60,000 bases of DNA from Gnetum montanum (GCA_015680685.1 MNCI01020454.1:213706-273705); one strand, 5' to 3'; positions 8,981-19,216 are shown, counted from the stretch's first letter. Notes: generated by a model not told the origin, from the sequence alone. Numbers and translations: made by a program.

Positions 8981-9160
8981 CGATAACTTGCGTAAATGTA
9001 ATCCGGGATAAATGCGTAAAGGAATGAGCATAGCTAACACGCAAGAAAATAACAAGCGTAAACGCAGATAAAACACGCAAGAAAACGCCAAGCGTAATAA
9101 ACAAAAAACAGACGTAGCGTAAAAGTATATTGAAACAAACAAAGAAGCAGCAGACCGGGG
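8981..9160. other. GCGTAA-rich noncoding spacer
   Basis: Noncoding, with roughly ten GCGTA/TACGC-like pentamers scattered over 180 bp. The same pentamer enrichment marks the LTRs and leaders of elements A and B. No coding potential recognised. Confidence 0.5.
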
Positions 9161-9170
9161 AGTATGCTAA

Positions 9171-9177
9171 CTTACAC
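9171..9177 (-). other. Candidate 5' splice site of pro-RT intron in element A
   Basis: On the minus strand CACGTGTAAGTTAGC contains a strong GTAAGT donor about 30 bp after the protease stop. With the acceptor near 4164 it would define an intron of about 5.0 kb holding the antisense gene. Ogre elements are known to have an intron between the protease and RT regions. For this element the site is inferred. Confidence 0.35.
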
Positions 9178-9208
9178 GTGAATAGTGTTGTATGCAGAAG
9201 ACCATTGT

Positions 9209-10150
9209 TCAGCCGTCGATACGCAATTGTTTCTTAATGGCCTTCACGTTGAGCGCTGCGTAAGGGTGAGGAGGTTTGGGGTTTGACTCCTCTACGCTGT
9301 CATCCGGAAATGGCAGGTCGGCCCAGGTGAGACCATTGTCTCCGTTGTCTTTGTTGTTGTCTTGTTCAGGGGCTTGGAGATGGGACTGATCGTCAGCCGT
9401 TTCGATCTCCGAACCTCGTTCTTCTTCGATATTGTTAACGGTCCTGGGGGTGACCTCGTCGCCGCGTATGACAACCTCCCCTCCGGCGTAGGGCAGGTGT
9501 ATCTCCTGATGGATCGGTGACGAGACCGCTCTCAGCTGGGCTAACCACGACCTCCCTAAGATTAGGTTGAAGCCGGGCATTTCCTCAACGACTAAGAATG
9601 TGGCTTCCGTTGGGAATTGATTCCCTGCCACAAACTCAATACGCACCGTCCCCTTGACTTGAACCCGTGCTCCATTGAATGATTTTACGCAGGCTGTCGT
9701 CGTGGGAGTGATCTGGTCGACCAAACCCAGCCTATCCACGATGGAATAGGGAACGACGTTAGCAGCTGCACCATCATCCACGTGCACCCTCCGGATCCGG
9801 TACTGGCCGACCCGAATAGTGATGAACATGGGCTCAGTCGTTACTTGACCTTTCTCCGAATCATCTTTAACAGACTCATCCAGAAAGGTCAACGAGGCAG
9901 GATTAGGTGTTTCAGCTTCAGGAGGAAACATGATAGCGTGTATCGCTTCCTCTTCCGCCGGCAAGCTGGCATCCACTGATATGGATGTCAACATGTGTAC
10001 CATAGCCTCGCGGTGTTCTTGAGAAGTCATCAAGAGGTCGTACAAGCTCAGCGTTGTGTTCTTCTGCTTGAGGGCTTGTTTAACCTGCGTGAACGCATTG
10101 AGGAGGTCCTTCTCTCGGCAGGGTGGTTTACCTCCCTTGTCCTCCTCCAT
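9209..10150 (-). pseudogene. Element A retropepsin (aspartic protease) region
   Basis: Retroviral-type aspartic protease that would cleave the Gag-Pol precursor. The active-site strand reads RVHVDDGAAANVVPYSIVDRLG, so the usual D[T/S]G is DDG; B and C also read DDG. The second half holds FLVVEEMPGFNLILGRSWLAQL, the ILGR flap-side motif, and SPIHQEIHLPYAGG. A Pro/Asp-rich tail ends KKQLRIDG and stop. The N-terminal region starts as a helical DLLNAFTQVKQALKQKNTTLSLYDLL block. The frame is separated from the upstream gag frame by an indel at a T10 run (10203-10212). The homologue in B is 24757-25623; C is cut off in this domain. Confidence 0.9.
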
Positions 10151-10155
10151 CCGAC

Positions 10156-10500
10156 CTAAGAGATGGATCTCTCGAGGTGGAGCGGTGTCAGTGGGAGGAT
10201 TGTTTTTTTTTTGACGAGAGAAGGTGGCTGCGTTTCTGCACCCTTGGCCTGTTTTTGAGGCATAGACATAGGTACAGAGGCCAGGGGCCTAGGCTTAGGG
10301 AAGCCAAGCATAGAGTTTTCTTTTGCTGCGTTAACTGTCATGCTCTCCTCCTTACGCCGAGGAGACGATGACTGATAGTGCTGGCTGGAGGTCTGCCCCT
10401 GCGTGAGAGGAGCAGCCTGTGGTTTTGGCGCCCTAATGATGAAGGGTGCTCTCGGGGTGGGCGCAGCCAAAGCCGTGGCTTGGGTAGTAGCATGTGACTA
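10156..10500 (-). pseudogene. Element A gag-protease linker with P-F-I-I-R-A-P repeats
   Basis: Continuation of the gag frame after an in-frame TAG at 10498-10500. It contains APFIIRAPKPQ, a further copy of the P-[FY]-[VI]-[VIL]-[RK]-x-P motif that also occurs just upstream (KQPFVLRVP, RLPFIIRAP). It ends at TAG 10156-10158. The element then continues in another frame into the protease, with the shift near the T10 run at 10203-10212. Confidence 0.7.
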
Positions 10501-11445
10501 AGGCCGTACCTCGGAAGGCGCCCGTATGATGAACGGCAGCCGTGAGACCCCACCTGCTGCTGAAGAAGTAGTTGGCCCCCTTTGTGAGCTGGCGGGCACA
10601 CGCAAAACAAAAGGTTGTTTCGGTGGTCCTTTACGCTCACTGTCCGTACTTACCACAGTGATGGTATAAGGATCGTAGCTTGTGTTTAAGGGATCCTTGT
10701 ATACATGTAATGTTTGGTTTTCTGGACGCGTAGGGTTACTGTTGTCTAGTTTGAGATGACCTTCGTCGATCATGCGTTGAATATCGTCCTTCAATGCCCA
10801 GCAGTAGTCTGTGTCGTGACCACACATCTGGTGGTAGTCACAGAAACGGTCCAGCCTGAAAGATCTCAGAACTACCTGCTCGTTAGGCAGAGCTAAGGAG
10901 GGGTCCTTCAGTAATTCACAGTGACGCCTGTGATGCTTCAGGGCCTCCTCGGACACCTTCTTAGGTTGAATGTGTCCTGCCGCTAACAGTTGTTTTAGCA
11001 GTTCAGAATGTTTCACGGGTAAAGCCGCGTATTTGGAACGATCTTTACGCTCAAAATTCGGCTTTGGCTGGGGGGCTTGTTCAGGGGTAGCTGTGGCCTG
11101 GCTGGTGCCGGCGCTATCCGTAGTCTCCGGGAGTGTTGTTGTTGGCGCCTTCTTGTTCTTGTTTTTTGCATTCTCCGTTAGCGCAGCTACAGTGGTTGTT
11201 GCTGCCTTGCCTTTGTCCTTGGCTTTGTTATGCGTGTTTTTGTAGGCAGCATACGCCGGGTCTTTACTGGCCTCCGCAGCATCTTGGATGCTCCGGACCT
11301 GTGCAAAGGCCTGGCATAAGTCACCAGGGGAAAGGTAATACAGCTTCGACTTAATAAAGTCGTTGACTGCTCCCTTGAATATAGCCAGCAGGTGGGAGTC
11401 CGCAATCGGATCACGGATCTCATTCAAGGTAGCATTCCAACNCAC
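10498..11445 (-). pseudogene. Element A gag, C-terminal core and zinc-finger-like part
   Basis: Gag fragment beginning WNATLNEIRDPIADSHLLAIFKGAV. It has the KSKLYYLSPGDLCQAFAQV block shared with B, a Lys/Ala/Thr-rich stretch, and the RFCDYHQMCGHDTDYCWALKDDIQRMI motif. This C-x2-H...H-x4-C arrangement is typical of Tat/Athila-group gag and would bind RNA. P-F-V-L-R-V-P repeats follow. The piece lacks about 74 residues of the gag core that B (26902-27615) and C retain. The break coincides exactly with the single N at 11442. Confidence 0.85.
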
Positions 11446-11948
11446 TGTTGTAACAAAAAAGATTTGGATCTAAAGGTAGCCAGATGGGTATTGGGATCCC
11501 CCTCCCCATTATACTTGGTAAAATGTGGGAGGGACATCCCTGGAGGCAACGACAGCATGGGGACCGCTGGATTGATCGGATCATCCTGATAGAAATCCAT
11601 GATCTGAATGGTATCAGACCCAGCGGTCTTGAGGCGTCGCACCTCCTCAGTAAGTGTCTGGATAAGCTGGAACGCTTGATCTAGACCTGGTGAGGAAGGT
11701 GTCTGTGCAGCAGGCATAGGAGGTTGGACTGGGTGGGCAGCCCCAGGAAACTGGAATGCAGGAGGTGGCTGGTTAACCACTAGTTGGGCAGGGATCCCTG
11801 CAAGCTGGGGGGCCTGCGAAGACCACCATCCACTGGCCTGAGACGAGGGATTAACCCCTGCCTGCGGTGTCGAATAATGGTATGTATATCGAGGAAACAC
11901 CTGCAAAAATTGTGCCGCAGGTGTAACCGAAGGCTGTGCACCATACAC
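11424..11948 (-). pseudogene. Element A gag, middle part (Pro/Gln-rich to start of core)
   Basis: A Pro/Gln/Ala-rich disordered region is followed by a helical stretch, QAFQLIQTLTEEVRRLKT. Next come FYQDDPINPAVPMLSLPPGMSL and the gag-core start HFTKYNGEGDPNTHLATF, which is typical of plant Ty3/gypsy Gag. The frame stays open to the N at 11442. It shares a frame with the 12048-12788 piece, separated from it by stop codons including TAG at 12048-12050. Confidence 0.8.
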
Positions 11949-12047
11949 CGCAGATGAGTGTTGTTGTGCAGCAGGGTTGGTCCACTGACTTGTTGCAGGG
12001 TATTGAACAAAGTTTTGCTGTGGTACGGTTACAGTATATGGCTGAGT

Positions 12048-12788
12048 CTACGGGGGCAGAAAATTTTGCGCTGAGCGAGTTGTTGGTATAGTGTGAGACT
12101 GTGCCTGAGGGATGAAATGAGAGGCGGTGGTCGCCGGGATCACCGCCGGAATACTAAGCACCTGCTGCGACGGACCCACCTCCGCGTTATGGTGCGGTAA
12201 TTGCATTTGTAAACCAGACGGCTGCGCATTGGCAAGCGGAAAAACAGGGATGTGCGTCTGCACGGTCGCAGCTGGGTTAAGAGAGGCTGCCTCTCCGTCA
12301 AAAGGGAACAGTGGATCTTCTTGCATGTGGAGCGGCAGAGTATGGAACGAATGTTCCGACATGGCCGCGAATTCGTCCTCTGCCTCTTCCTCCCGCTGGG
12401 GCTCCGCCACAGGTTGTGAAGTCTGGCCCCTGGCCATGACCAACTGTGCCATAATTTCATGTTGGTGCTCGGTCAAGGGGATTATGTCATAGGCGGTTGG
12501 CTTAAAATCATGACCCCCCCGATGGAGCGCTTCAAAGTTTCGCTTTGCCTCCCGCTCGGCTCGGCTTAGAGCCAGCCTCGCATGGATCTTAACGCATATA
12601 AAATTGTATTCTTCAGGGGTTATGGCCGAAAAGATAGGCTCTTTCCCCTGAAGCCTCAATGATCGGCGCAATGGTCCGTGAGGTCCCGTTGCACCAGGGG
12701 CTGGTCCTGTGACCACCGTAGGATTCACAGGCGCGACACCCAGATCGAGGGAAACCATGGCGGTTGTGTTTGAGTAAAAAGAGTCCAT
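12048..12788 (-). pseudogene. Element A gag N-terminal region
   Basis: The first ATG after the leader (12786-12788) opens MDSFYSNTTAMVSLDLGV. After a Pro/Gly/Thr-rich segment comes a conserved block: LRLQGKEPI, TPEEYNFICVKIHARLALSRAE, GGHDFKPTAYDIIPLTEHQHEI and SFHTLPLHMQEDPLFPFDGE. B (28420-28959) and C (33200-34013) share it, which supports real coding. It ends at TAG (12048-12050), with homologous reading resuming after it. It may be an N-terminal extension of Gag, or an equivalent of the extra ORF upstream of gag in Ogre elements. Confidence 0.8.
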
Positions 12789-13008
12789 TGATCAATGAAA
12801 TCGAGAGTGACTGATAATCGGATCTAAAAGAGAATGACTGGCAACAGACGTACAAAGGCTTTCTACCCTATAGGATTTCAAAGAAATCGTCCTTGCGACC
12901 GATCTATACCACACGATTAACCGTAGACTTTCCTAGAGGTATTACGTCTATGGTTTAGGGTATGGATCTCTAATAGGGTTACCCGAAATATTCGAATCGG
13001 AGCCTGAA
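12789..13008. other. Element A leader between PBS and gag
   Basis: Noncoding 5' leader of the minus-strand element. Nothing further recognised; it is shorter and less repetitive than the leaders of B and C. Confidence 0.6.
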
Positions 13009-13027
13009 GGCCCTCCTTCTAGCGCTA
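13009..13027 (-). other. Primer-binding site of element A
   Basis: On the minus strand TAGCGCTAGAAGGAGGGCC lies 6 bp inside the LTR end. B has TGGCGCTAGAAGGAGGGCC at 29637-29655 and C has TGACGCTAGAAGGAGGGCC at 34565-34583. Conservation and position identify it as the PBS. I did not identify the primer tRNA. Confidence 0.8.
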
Positions 13028-13747
13028 GAAAACTGTAACGATAGAAAATGTCGGCAGCTGGAAATACCGACCGATATTCCGGCGTACACAGTTTTAGCCA
13101 CGGATCCACGCGAGGGCTATGCTGGAAAAACGAATCCGCGACGCCCTGAACGGTCTTGTCGATCAGACAGGGACTTACGGGTCAGTAAAATAATGCAAAG
13201 TGCGTAAAAGAGAGTGATTTGATTCGAGGGACCGTAAGGCAAGGGGGAAAGCGATGTGATTGGATCGCGACGGCGATAATGCTAAACACGATGAGAGGAG
13301 GCTGGCAAAAGAGAAACAGGTAGCTTCAAGATCTGCGCTTTGACTTACAAATGTATATTTCGTGTGAGAAATTACACTGGGGAATCCCTGATTACAGGAT
13401 GTGAAACAAGCACAAAACAACAAGCAAAATGGTCTGAATAGAAGTTCGATCTACCTCGTGGGCTAAGCTGAGATGCAAGGCAGGCCAAGCTTCGACGTCT
13501 ACCGATCAACTGTGTCTGATCGATAAAGTCTCTTCAGCAGAAAGATTGCTCCTGTCACCGATGCTCAAATCTGTATTCTGCTTCGGCTGTAAGGTGATGA
13601 TGTCCCTGATTACCAAAGCGTTGTTCTTTGTATTTCTGCTCCAAAGTGCTAAGTGCTCTGGTGCTCAGAATTATGCTTTTCTACTTCTCTGAGTTCTTGC
13701 TAACCTGAATTTTTGCCAACCGACCCCTGTATCTTTGTCAATTGGGG

Positions 13748-13755
13748 TATTTATA
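13748..13755 (-). promoter_or_regulatory. LTR TATA box, element A
   Basis: TATAAATA on the minus strand, in a block (gtcaattggggtatttatagg) that aligns with TATAAAA at 30250-30256 in B and with a degenerated equivalent near 35152 in C. It would start element transcription toward lower coordinates, about 0.7 kb before the PBS. Confidence 0.6.
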
Positions 13756-14003
13756 GGCCGCGACACTTCACGGAGAAGGCGAAACCTTGATGATGTGGGC
13801 TCCGGATGTTGCGGGCCCTGCTGGTATGATCTTTTAAGTCAGAATGTGACTACGCACAACACGCTTGTTTGCGTGTTGTGCGTGTGAGAAGTAAGCAGGT
13901 GTTGAGCGTGCTTTAATTGTTTTCAGGCTGGATTACACTCATTCGCATTGCGTTGCGTATATGAGCGTAATCTGGTAAAAAAAACAACAAGCTCAGAGTT
14001 GCT

Positions 14004-14320
14004 TTACGCTCACTACGCAGTTGCGCGTAATGAAGCGTAAGCAATGCACAATTTTACGCTCACTACGCAGTTGCGCGTGTTAGAGCGTAAAACGATGTGT
14101 AAATTATGCTCACTACGCAACTGTGCGTATGAAGCGTAAAACGATGAGCAACTTGAATGATAACATACGCAATGATACGCACCGCTGCGTGTCGAGCGTA
14201 AAAACAAGTTACGCATGCACCGGGAGGAAAAGTGTCAAACTATTTCTTTAGACTCTGCTTTTGACCATTTTGGAGCTTATTACACGCATCACGCTGCCGT
14301 GCGTAATAGAGCGTAAAATT
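14004..14320. repeat. Element A U3 array of 50-bp hairpin units
   Basis: Units starting at 14004, 14054 and 14104 read ttacgctcactacgcagttg then cgcgtaatgaagcgtaa. Each starts TTACGCT and ends AGCGTAA, so each can fold. Two diverged copies follow to about 14320. The array lies upstream of the LTR TATA box, the position of an enhancer array. Confidence 0.75.
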
Positions 14321-14403
14321 GTCTTGGAACGAAGGTGGAATGCGCTCTTGCTTGAATTGCGAACCTTTGCCTGAGGCCGACCCGTAATTTTCACGGTGTT
14401 TCA

Positions 14404-15240
14404 CTTGGTAAAGGGGACGCTCTGGTGTGTGCCATGTTGATCCTTGTCAATAGCCATTATTTGGCAGACTTGGAATCAATACATGAGATGTGCATTCTTT
14501 GGCAGAACAAGACTCTTGGTTAATGTCCAAGAGGATTTTTTGGCCAGACCAAAGCAACGTGATGATGTGTTACATTCTTTGGAGAAACAGGGCCCTTGTT
14601 TTAGGGGGAAGCCTATTGGCGGAGAGCCAAAGCCATGCAACGGGATGTCGCTTGGTTGTTTTTGACATGTGTATTTGTTTTCAAGACAACTGTCATCTCG
14701 TCTTGTGTTTTTTTTGTGGGAAGAGAAGTTTTTTTTTGTTAGGAAGAAGCTTTGTTGTTTTGATCTTGTGCTCATGCTCAAGTGCTACGTTGTGTGTTGC
14801 AACTTCTTAAAGGTGTTACAGTGCGCAATGGTATGCTCAAAGTTTTGAGTGTACTGGGTGTATCAGAGATGTGGTTGAGTAGAGTATGTTGATGAATAGG
14901 TAGGAAATGTAGCGGGAAATGGGGATGTACTAATGAATGGCTTGATTTAGTCTTGCCACGTGTGCTATGAACATTGCCTCATCTTGCTGCTTATGACGAA
15001 GTGCATTCTTGTACGAACACCTCTGAGTTTCATCCTGCAAACACAACTCCAAGAAAATAAAAAAACCACCAGTGAGCAAGCGAGCTCAGACTTAAATAGC
15101 AATTGACGAAACATGGCATCGGATGAGAGTTCAGGCACTATATATGAATGCAGGCAATGTTGGTAAGATCGGCAGATGGCGAGCAGTACAGCGATTCTGA
15201 TGAAGCTTGAATGTGGCCGTGGATTGAGGAACCAAAAATA
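14404..15240. other. Element B 3' noncoding region, cut by element A
   Basis: No coding similarity found. It lies between element A's LTR outer end and element B's hairpin array. It contains repeated attctttgg phrases near 14495 and 14575 and a T-rich tract around 14706-14740. It is interpreted as the B region between integrase and 3' LTR into which A inserted; no B 3' LTR was found here. Confidence 0.5.
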
Positions 15241-15242
15241 AA

Positions 15243-15612
15243 CTTGCTAGTTTATAGTCCTAGCTAGCTATTATGGGTTAGTTTTATGTCATAACCTATT
15301 GGACATTTCCTGTTTAGCATTGTGGAGGATGGTGCGTTGCCAGTTTCTAGTCTTGGCAGACCGTGAAGAGGCAAACCAGTTTATAGTCTTAGCGGACTCT
15401 GATGAGTGCGACTGTGGTAGTTTACTGTTGTGCCGGACGGGTGCTAGTTTATCATCATTGCGGACACTGTGTGGTATTAGTTTATCGTCATGATGCCAGG
15501 ACAGGCTGTGGTATCAGTTTTAAGTCATAATCCAGGACTGTTCTATGGTATCAGTTTACCGTTATGATTTCAGGATGAGCTATGGTATCAGTTTATAGTC
15601 GTGACCCCAGGA
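15243..15612. repeat. Hairpin repeat array 3' of element B pol (about 10 copies)
   Basis: About ten units of the family found at 487-840, for example cagtttatagtcttagcggac, tagtttatcatcattgcggac, cagttttaagtcataatcca then ggac, and cagtttatagtcgtgacccc then aggac. Some units have longer loops. The position relative to integrase is the same as in element A. Confidence 0.75.
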
Positions 15613-15635
15613 CTTACACGTACTTGAGCTTGTAT

Positions 15636-16264
15636 TCAAGTATAGAACGGTTTCAGGAACAAATGATTGGTTGGATTTGCAAACTCATTTCCTTCCATAT
15701 CAGCTAACTTGAATGCTCCATTGTTGTATGATTTGGTGACCAAGTAGGGCCCTTCCCAGTTGGCTGAGAATTTGTCTGGGTGTTCCTAAATGACCGTAAG
15801 CACAAGGTCACCTTCTTTGATGGGGTGCTTATGAATGTCGTGCCGATGGCACTACTGTTGTTGTTTTTGGTACCATTCAATCTGATCGAGTGCACGTATG
15901 CGTTCCTCCTCTACCAAGTCTAGGTCAATGACGCGCAAGTCATTGTTTTGTTCTTCATTGAGGAGTTCAGAAAGTGTGATCCTTAAAGATGGTACCTACA
16001 ATTCCAGAGGTAAGACAACTTATGAACCATAAACAAGGCTATATGGTGTTTTACCTGTTGAAGTTCAATGCGTAGTACGATATGCCCACAATGCGTAAAC
16101 CAACTATTCGTGCCATCTTCTCTTGCTTTGGGTAAGCATCTTTTAAAGTATGGTGATGATGATTTTGTTTGTTGCCTCTTCTTGCCCATTGCTCTAATGG
16201 TAGTAAGGGGATGAAAATGAGTTTTTGATCCCCAGACTTTCGCAGAAGGTCTTGGTTTTGGCAC
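15636..16264 (-). pseudogene. Element B integrase C-terminal part (frameshifted)
   Basis: Homologous to the second half of the A integrase (876-1500), but in a different frame from the upstream core and broken by several stops. The end reads NEFANPTNHLFLKPFYT and TGA (15636-15638), against NELANPVNHVYLKRYFI in A. Non-functional as it stands. Confidence 0.8.
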
Positions 16265-17180
16265 TACTAAATTGTGGCCCGTTGTCAGTGATGATTGTCA
16301 TAGGAACACCAAAACGGGTTAGAATATTTTTGAGAATGAAGTTGCATACGTGTTTAGATGTGGTTTTTTGAATGGGAACAGCTCCTACCCACTTCGTGAA
16401 GTATTTTGTTGCGGTTATGATGAAACTATGTCCTGCAGAAGATGAGGGTGTTATTGGTCTGATAAGGTCCAACCCCCATTTTTGAAAGGACCACGTGATT
16501 TGCACTGTATGTAACTCATTTGGTGGGACATGGATTAGATTACCGTGTCTTTGATAGGTACTACATGTTTTGGCTTTGGAGAGACAATCATACTTCATGT
16601 GTGGCCAATAATAGCCTAGATGTCTAATCTTTGTTGCCATTGCTTTTGGTGCTATATGTCCGCTGCATAGTCCATTGTGTACTTGTTCAACAATGATTTG
16701 GGCATCAGTACTACTAACGCATATTAGCAATATACCTTCGTAGGATCGGCGACACAAGGTGTCCCCTACCAGTGCGTATTGCCTAGAACGTTTTTGTACT
16801 ACATCTTTTTGTGCATTTGTTAGATGTTGTGGTGTTTCACCGCGTAGAAGGTACTCTTTTATGTCAGCATACCATTCTATCGCGTGTGTTGTACTAACGG
16901 ACGCTATTGGTAACGTATCAAGGGCATCAGTTATTGGTTTGGTACAACTAGTAATGGAGCTTGGTAGTGTATGGAACATGTTAGGCGATATGTTTAATGC
17001 TAATGTGGCTAGTGCGTCTTTGATGGTATTGTCATTTCTAAAGATGTGTTGCACATCAATGTTTTCGAATCTCTTCATTAAGTGTTTTGCCAAGTCACAG
17101 TATGGTTGTAAATGTTGCGCTTTGCATGTATAAATATTTGTGACTTGGTTTAGGACTAGTTGTGAGTCTCCTCTAACCAC
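16194..17180 (-). pseudogene. Element B second RNase H end, integrase zinc region and core
   Basis: The frame starts in the archaeal-type RNase H (RGDSQLVLNQV, RNDNTIKDALATLAL). It runs through the integrase HHCC-like region (HNGLCSGHIAPKAMATKIRHLGY, then CSTYQRHGN) and the catalytic core (GLDLIRPI, TDNGPQF). The last zinc ligand is altered: the expected C-x2-C reads C-S-T-Y. The catalytic Glu lies beyond the frame break near 16194. The frame begins after TGA at 17181-17183. Confidence 0.88.
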
Positions 17181-17183
17181 AAG

Positions 17184-17594
17184 TCATGTGATGTCTGAAG
17201 CCAGTGCTGCCGCGAGACCTCTAAGGAGACCTTCGTACTCTGCTATATTGTTGGTATACTGAAAGTTGAAACGATAAGCAAAGGGTCTAATCTCCCCAGA
17301 GGGATAGGTGATGACAGCGGAAGCACTTCCCCCTCGAGCGGTGGATGCTTCATCAAAGTTTAGAATGGCGTCATAGTCATCCGGCACTATGTCTATTATG
17401 CTTATATTCTCATCCGGGAATTCTGGCTCTATTGTTGCTTGATCGTGTGTTGGTGACATGGCCATTTGATTTGCTATGGCTTGATCCTTAACTGATGATT
17501 GCGCTATGTAATGTAGGTCAAACTCAACTATCATGGCTTTCCAACGTGCTATCCGACTTGTCTCGTAAATGTTTCCTGTGATGGCTTTGAGCAC
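17184..17594 (-). pseudogene. Element B RNase H tether and archaeal-type second RNase H (N-terminal part)
   Basis: The first part, RIARWKAMIVEFDLHYIAQSS then VKDQAIANQMA, is the gypsy RNase H/connection end. The second part, ASTARGGSASAVITYPSGEI then NNIAEYEGLLRGLAAAL, is the start of an archaeal-type RNase H. Two RNase H domains in series mark the Tat/Ogre branch of plant Ty3/gypsy. The frame ends in TGA (17181-17183), where the homologous family usually has a basic residue. Confidence 0.88.
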
Positions 17595-17642
17595 ATTATG
17601 CTTGCAAATTATGTTAACTTGATTGTGGAAGAGGTAATGTCA

Positions 17643-17945
17643 TCATTTCTTTAGAGAAAAGACTAAGGCTAAACATGACCTCTCTACGTCGTTGTATTTT
17701 TTCTCATGGCCTACTAATTCATGGCTCAAGTAGTAGACAGGGACTTCGGTTCCATTATCTTGTTTCTGGCAAAGCATGGATGCGATTGATGAATCCAAAG
17801 TTGCGAGGTAGATGTAAAATGGTTTATCATTTTGAGGTGGATAAACCATGGGCAGTTGGATCAGTGCCACTTTAATATTATCAAACGCTTCCTGGCACTG
17901 TGGAGTCCATTCAAAATGGACATTCTTGCGCAATAAGTGATTCAT
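17643..17945 (-). pseudogene. Element B gypsy-type RNase H
   Basis: FEWTPQCQEAFDNIKVAL, LATLDSSIASMLCQKQDNGTE, VPVYYLSHELVGHEKKYNDVER, and LALVFSLKK ending in two consecutive TGA codons. The family norm continues with an Arg-His-Tyr stretch, and HYLFHNQV follows in the same frame. It matches A at 2756-2988. Confidence 0.9.
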
Positions 17946-18077
17946 AGGTTTTAATTTATTTGTTATTTTTTCTATGAACCTTTTGATGAACTGTAGTCTA
18001 CCTTGTAGACCTTGAAGTTCAGTAAGGTTGCCAGGTGGTTTTAGGTTTGTTATGGCCTTAACCTTATCGAGGTCTAC

Positions 18078-19181
18078 TCATATCCCTACTTCTGAGGCTA
18101 TGAACCCAAGCATTTTGCCTGTTTTGACTCCAAAGACAAATTTCTTTGGATTAAGTCTCAACTTATATTTTAAAAAATGTTTTAACACCAAGTCAAGGTC
18201 TTGTACGTGTTGTTCTGAGGTCTTTGATTTAACCACAATGTCATCCACATAGTCATTGAGTGAGTATAACATGTAACCACTAAAGATGAATGTCATCGCA
18301 CTTTGATACGTGGCCCCAACGTTTTTGAGACTGAAGGGCATCATTGTATAACAAAAGGTTCCCCATGGTATCATAAAGGTAGTCTGGAGCTGATGCTCTA
18401 GGTTAATACGTATCTGGTTGTATTCCGGGAAGCCATCCATAAAAGATAATAGGGCATGCCTAGCAGTCGAGTCGACAAGTTGATCAATGATGGGTAGGGG
18501 AAAATCATCTTTTATGGTTGCGACATTGAGATCCCGGAAGTTAATGCATAAGTGAATGCTTCCATTCTTCTTTGGGACAATGACCATGTTGGATGTCCAT
18601 TCGGCATAATCAACAGCTCGAATGAAACCAGCCTGATAAAGTTTGGTGATCTCATTGCAAACTGCCAATGCCACCTCGGGTTTAACCTTTCGTGCCTTTT
18701 GTTTTACGGGTCTCAATTTTGGATCAAGGATGATGTTGTGCTGGACGATTCGGGGATCCAACCCAGGCATGTCCATGTATGACCAAGCAAATGCCTTTAT
18801 GTTGTCCCTAAGCACACTCTCTAGGTCTTTGGCCAGTTGAGGTTGTATTAATGTACTTAGTTTTAAAATCTTAGTCTCACTGTTAGACATAACGATGGGG
18901 GTTTCGATCAATAGGTCTTCAGAGATATTTTCAGCTTCTATGTCAAGGGACTTTGTCATACCTTGGTAGTTATCTAGCGTTTGTTGTGTTGAGGCTATGA
19001 CTATGTCATCTGTTGATAAATTTAAGTCGATGAGATTTATGTCAATGTCCCTTACGATTTTTCCGTGCGGCCCATCGATGATTAATGGTGCAGATAAATG
19101 TTGACAATCCATCGGGCTTGCTCCTACCAATAAATAGAGAGCAAAATGAGGTGATGAGTATTTTTCCATGTTCTCAGGCAA
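18078..19181 (-). pseudogene. Element B reverse transcriptase with N-terminal spacer
   Basis: The spacer (GPHGKIVRDIDINLIDLN, AFAWSYMDMPGLDPRIVQHN) is continuous with the RT: YQAGFIRAVDYAEW, FRDLNVATIKDDFPLPIIDQ, LLSFMDGFPEYNQIRI, MPFSLKNVGATYQSAM, and YVDDIVVKSKTSEQ. The active-site YVDD is intact. The frame stops at TGA 18075-18077, where A has CGA (GIRVDPDKV versus GI-stop-VDLDKV). This looks like a C-to-T change. A likely splice acceptor (TTATTGGTAG) precedes the spacer core near 19122. Confidence 0.92.
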
Positions 19182-19216
19182 GTTAAATTGTGTGCACGTG
19201 AAAAATGGTGGTTTAT

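Larger units (their letters stand above)
13034..14403 (-). mobile_element. Element A 5' LTR (about 1370 bp)
   Basis: In element sense the LTR starts TGAAACACC (RC of ggtgtttca at 14395-14403) and ends TACA (RC of tgta at 13034-13037). It therefore has TG...CA ends, with the PBS just inside. The same start is seen in B (30961-30969) and C (36997-37005). A TATA box is at 13748-13755 and a U3 hairpin array at 14004-14320. The outer flank on the plus strand is cttgg. Confidence 0.8.

Noticed and set aside
10970-11354. Leu/Ser/Val-rich plus-strand frames opposite gag
   Set aside because: Shadow of the Ala/Thr/Lys-rich gag sequence on the other strand; no homologue in B or C.
14444-14810. Overlapping short frames on both strands
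   Set aside because: No similarity to known proteins; three frames are open by chance in the noncoding 3' region of element B.
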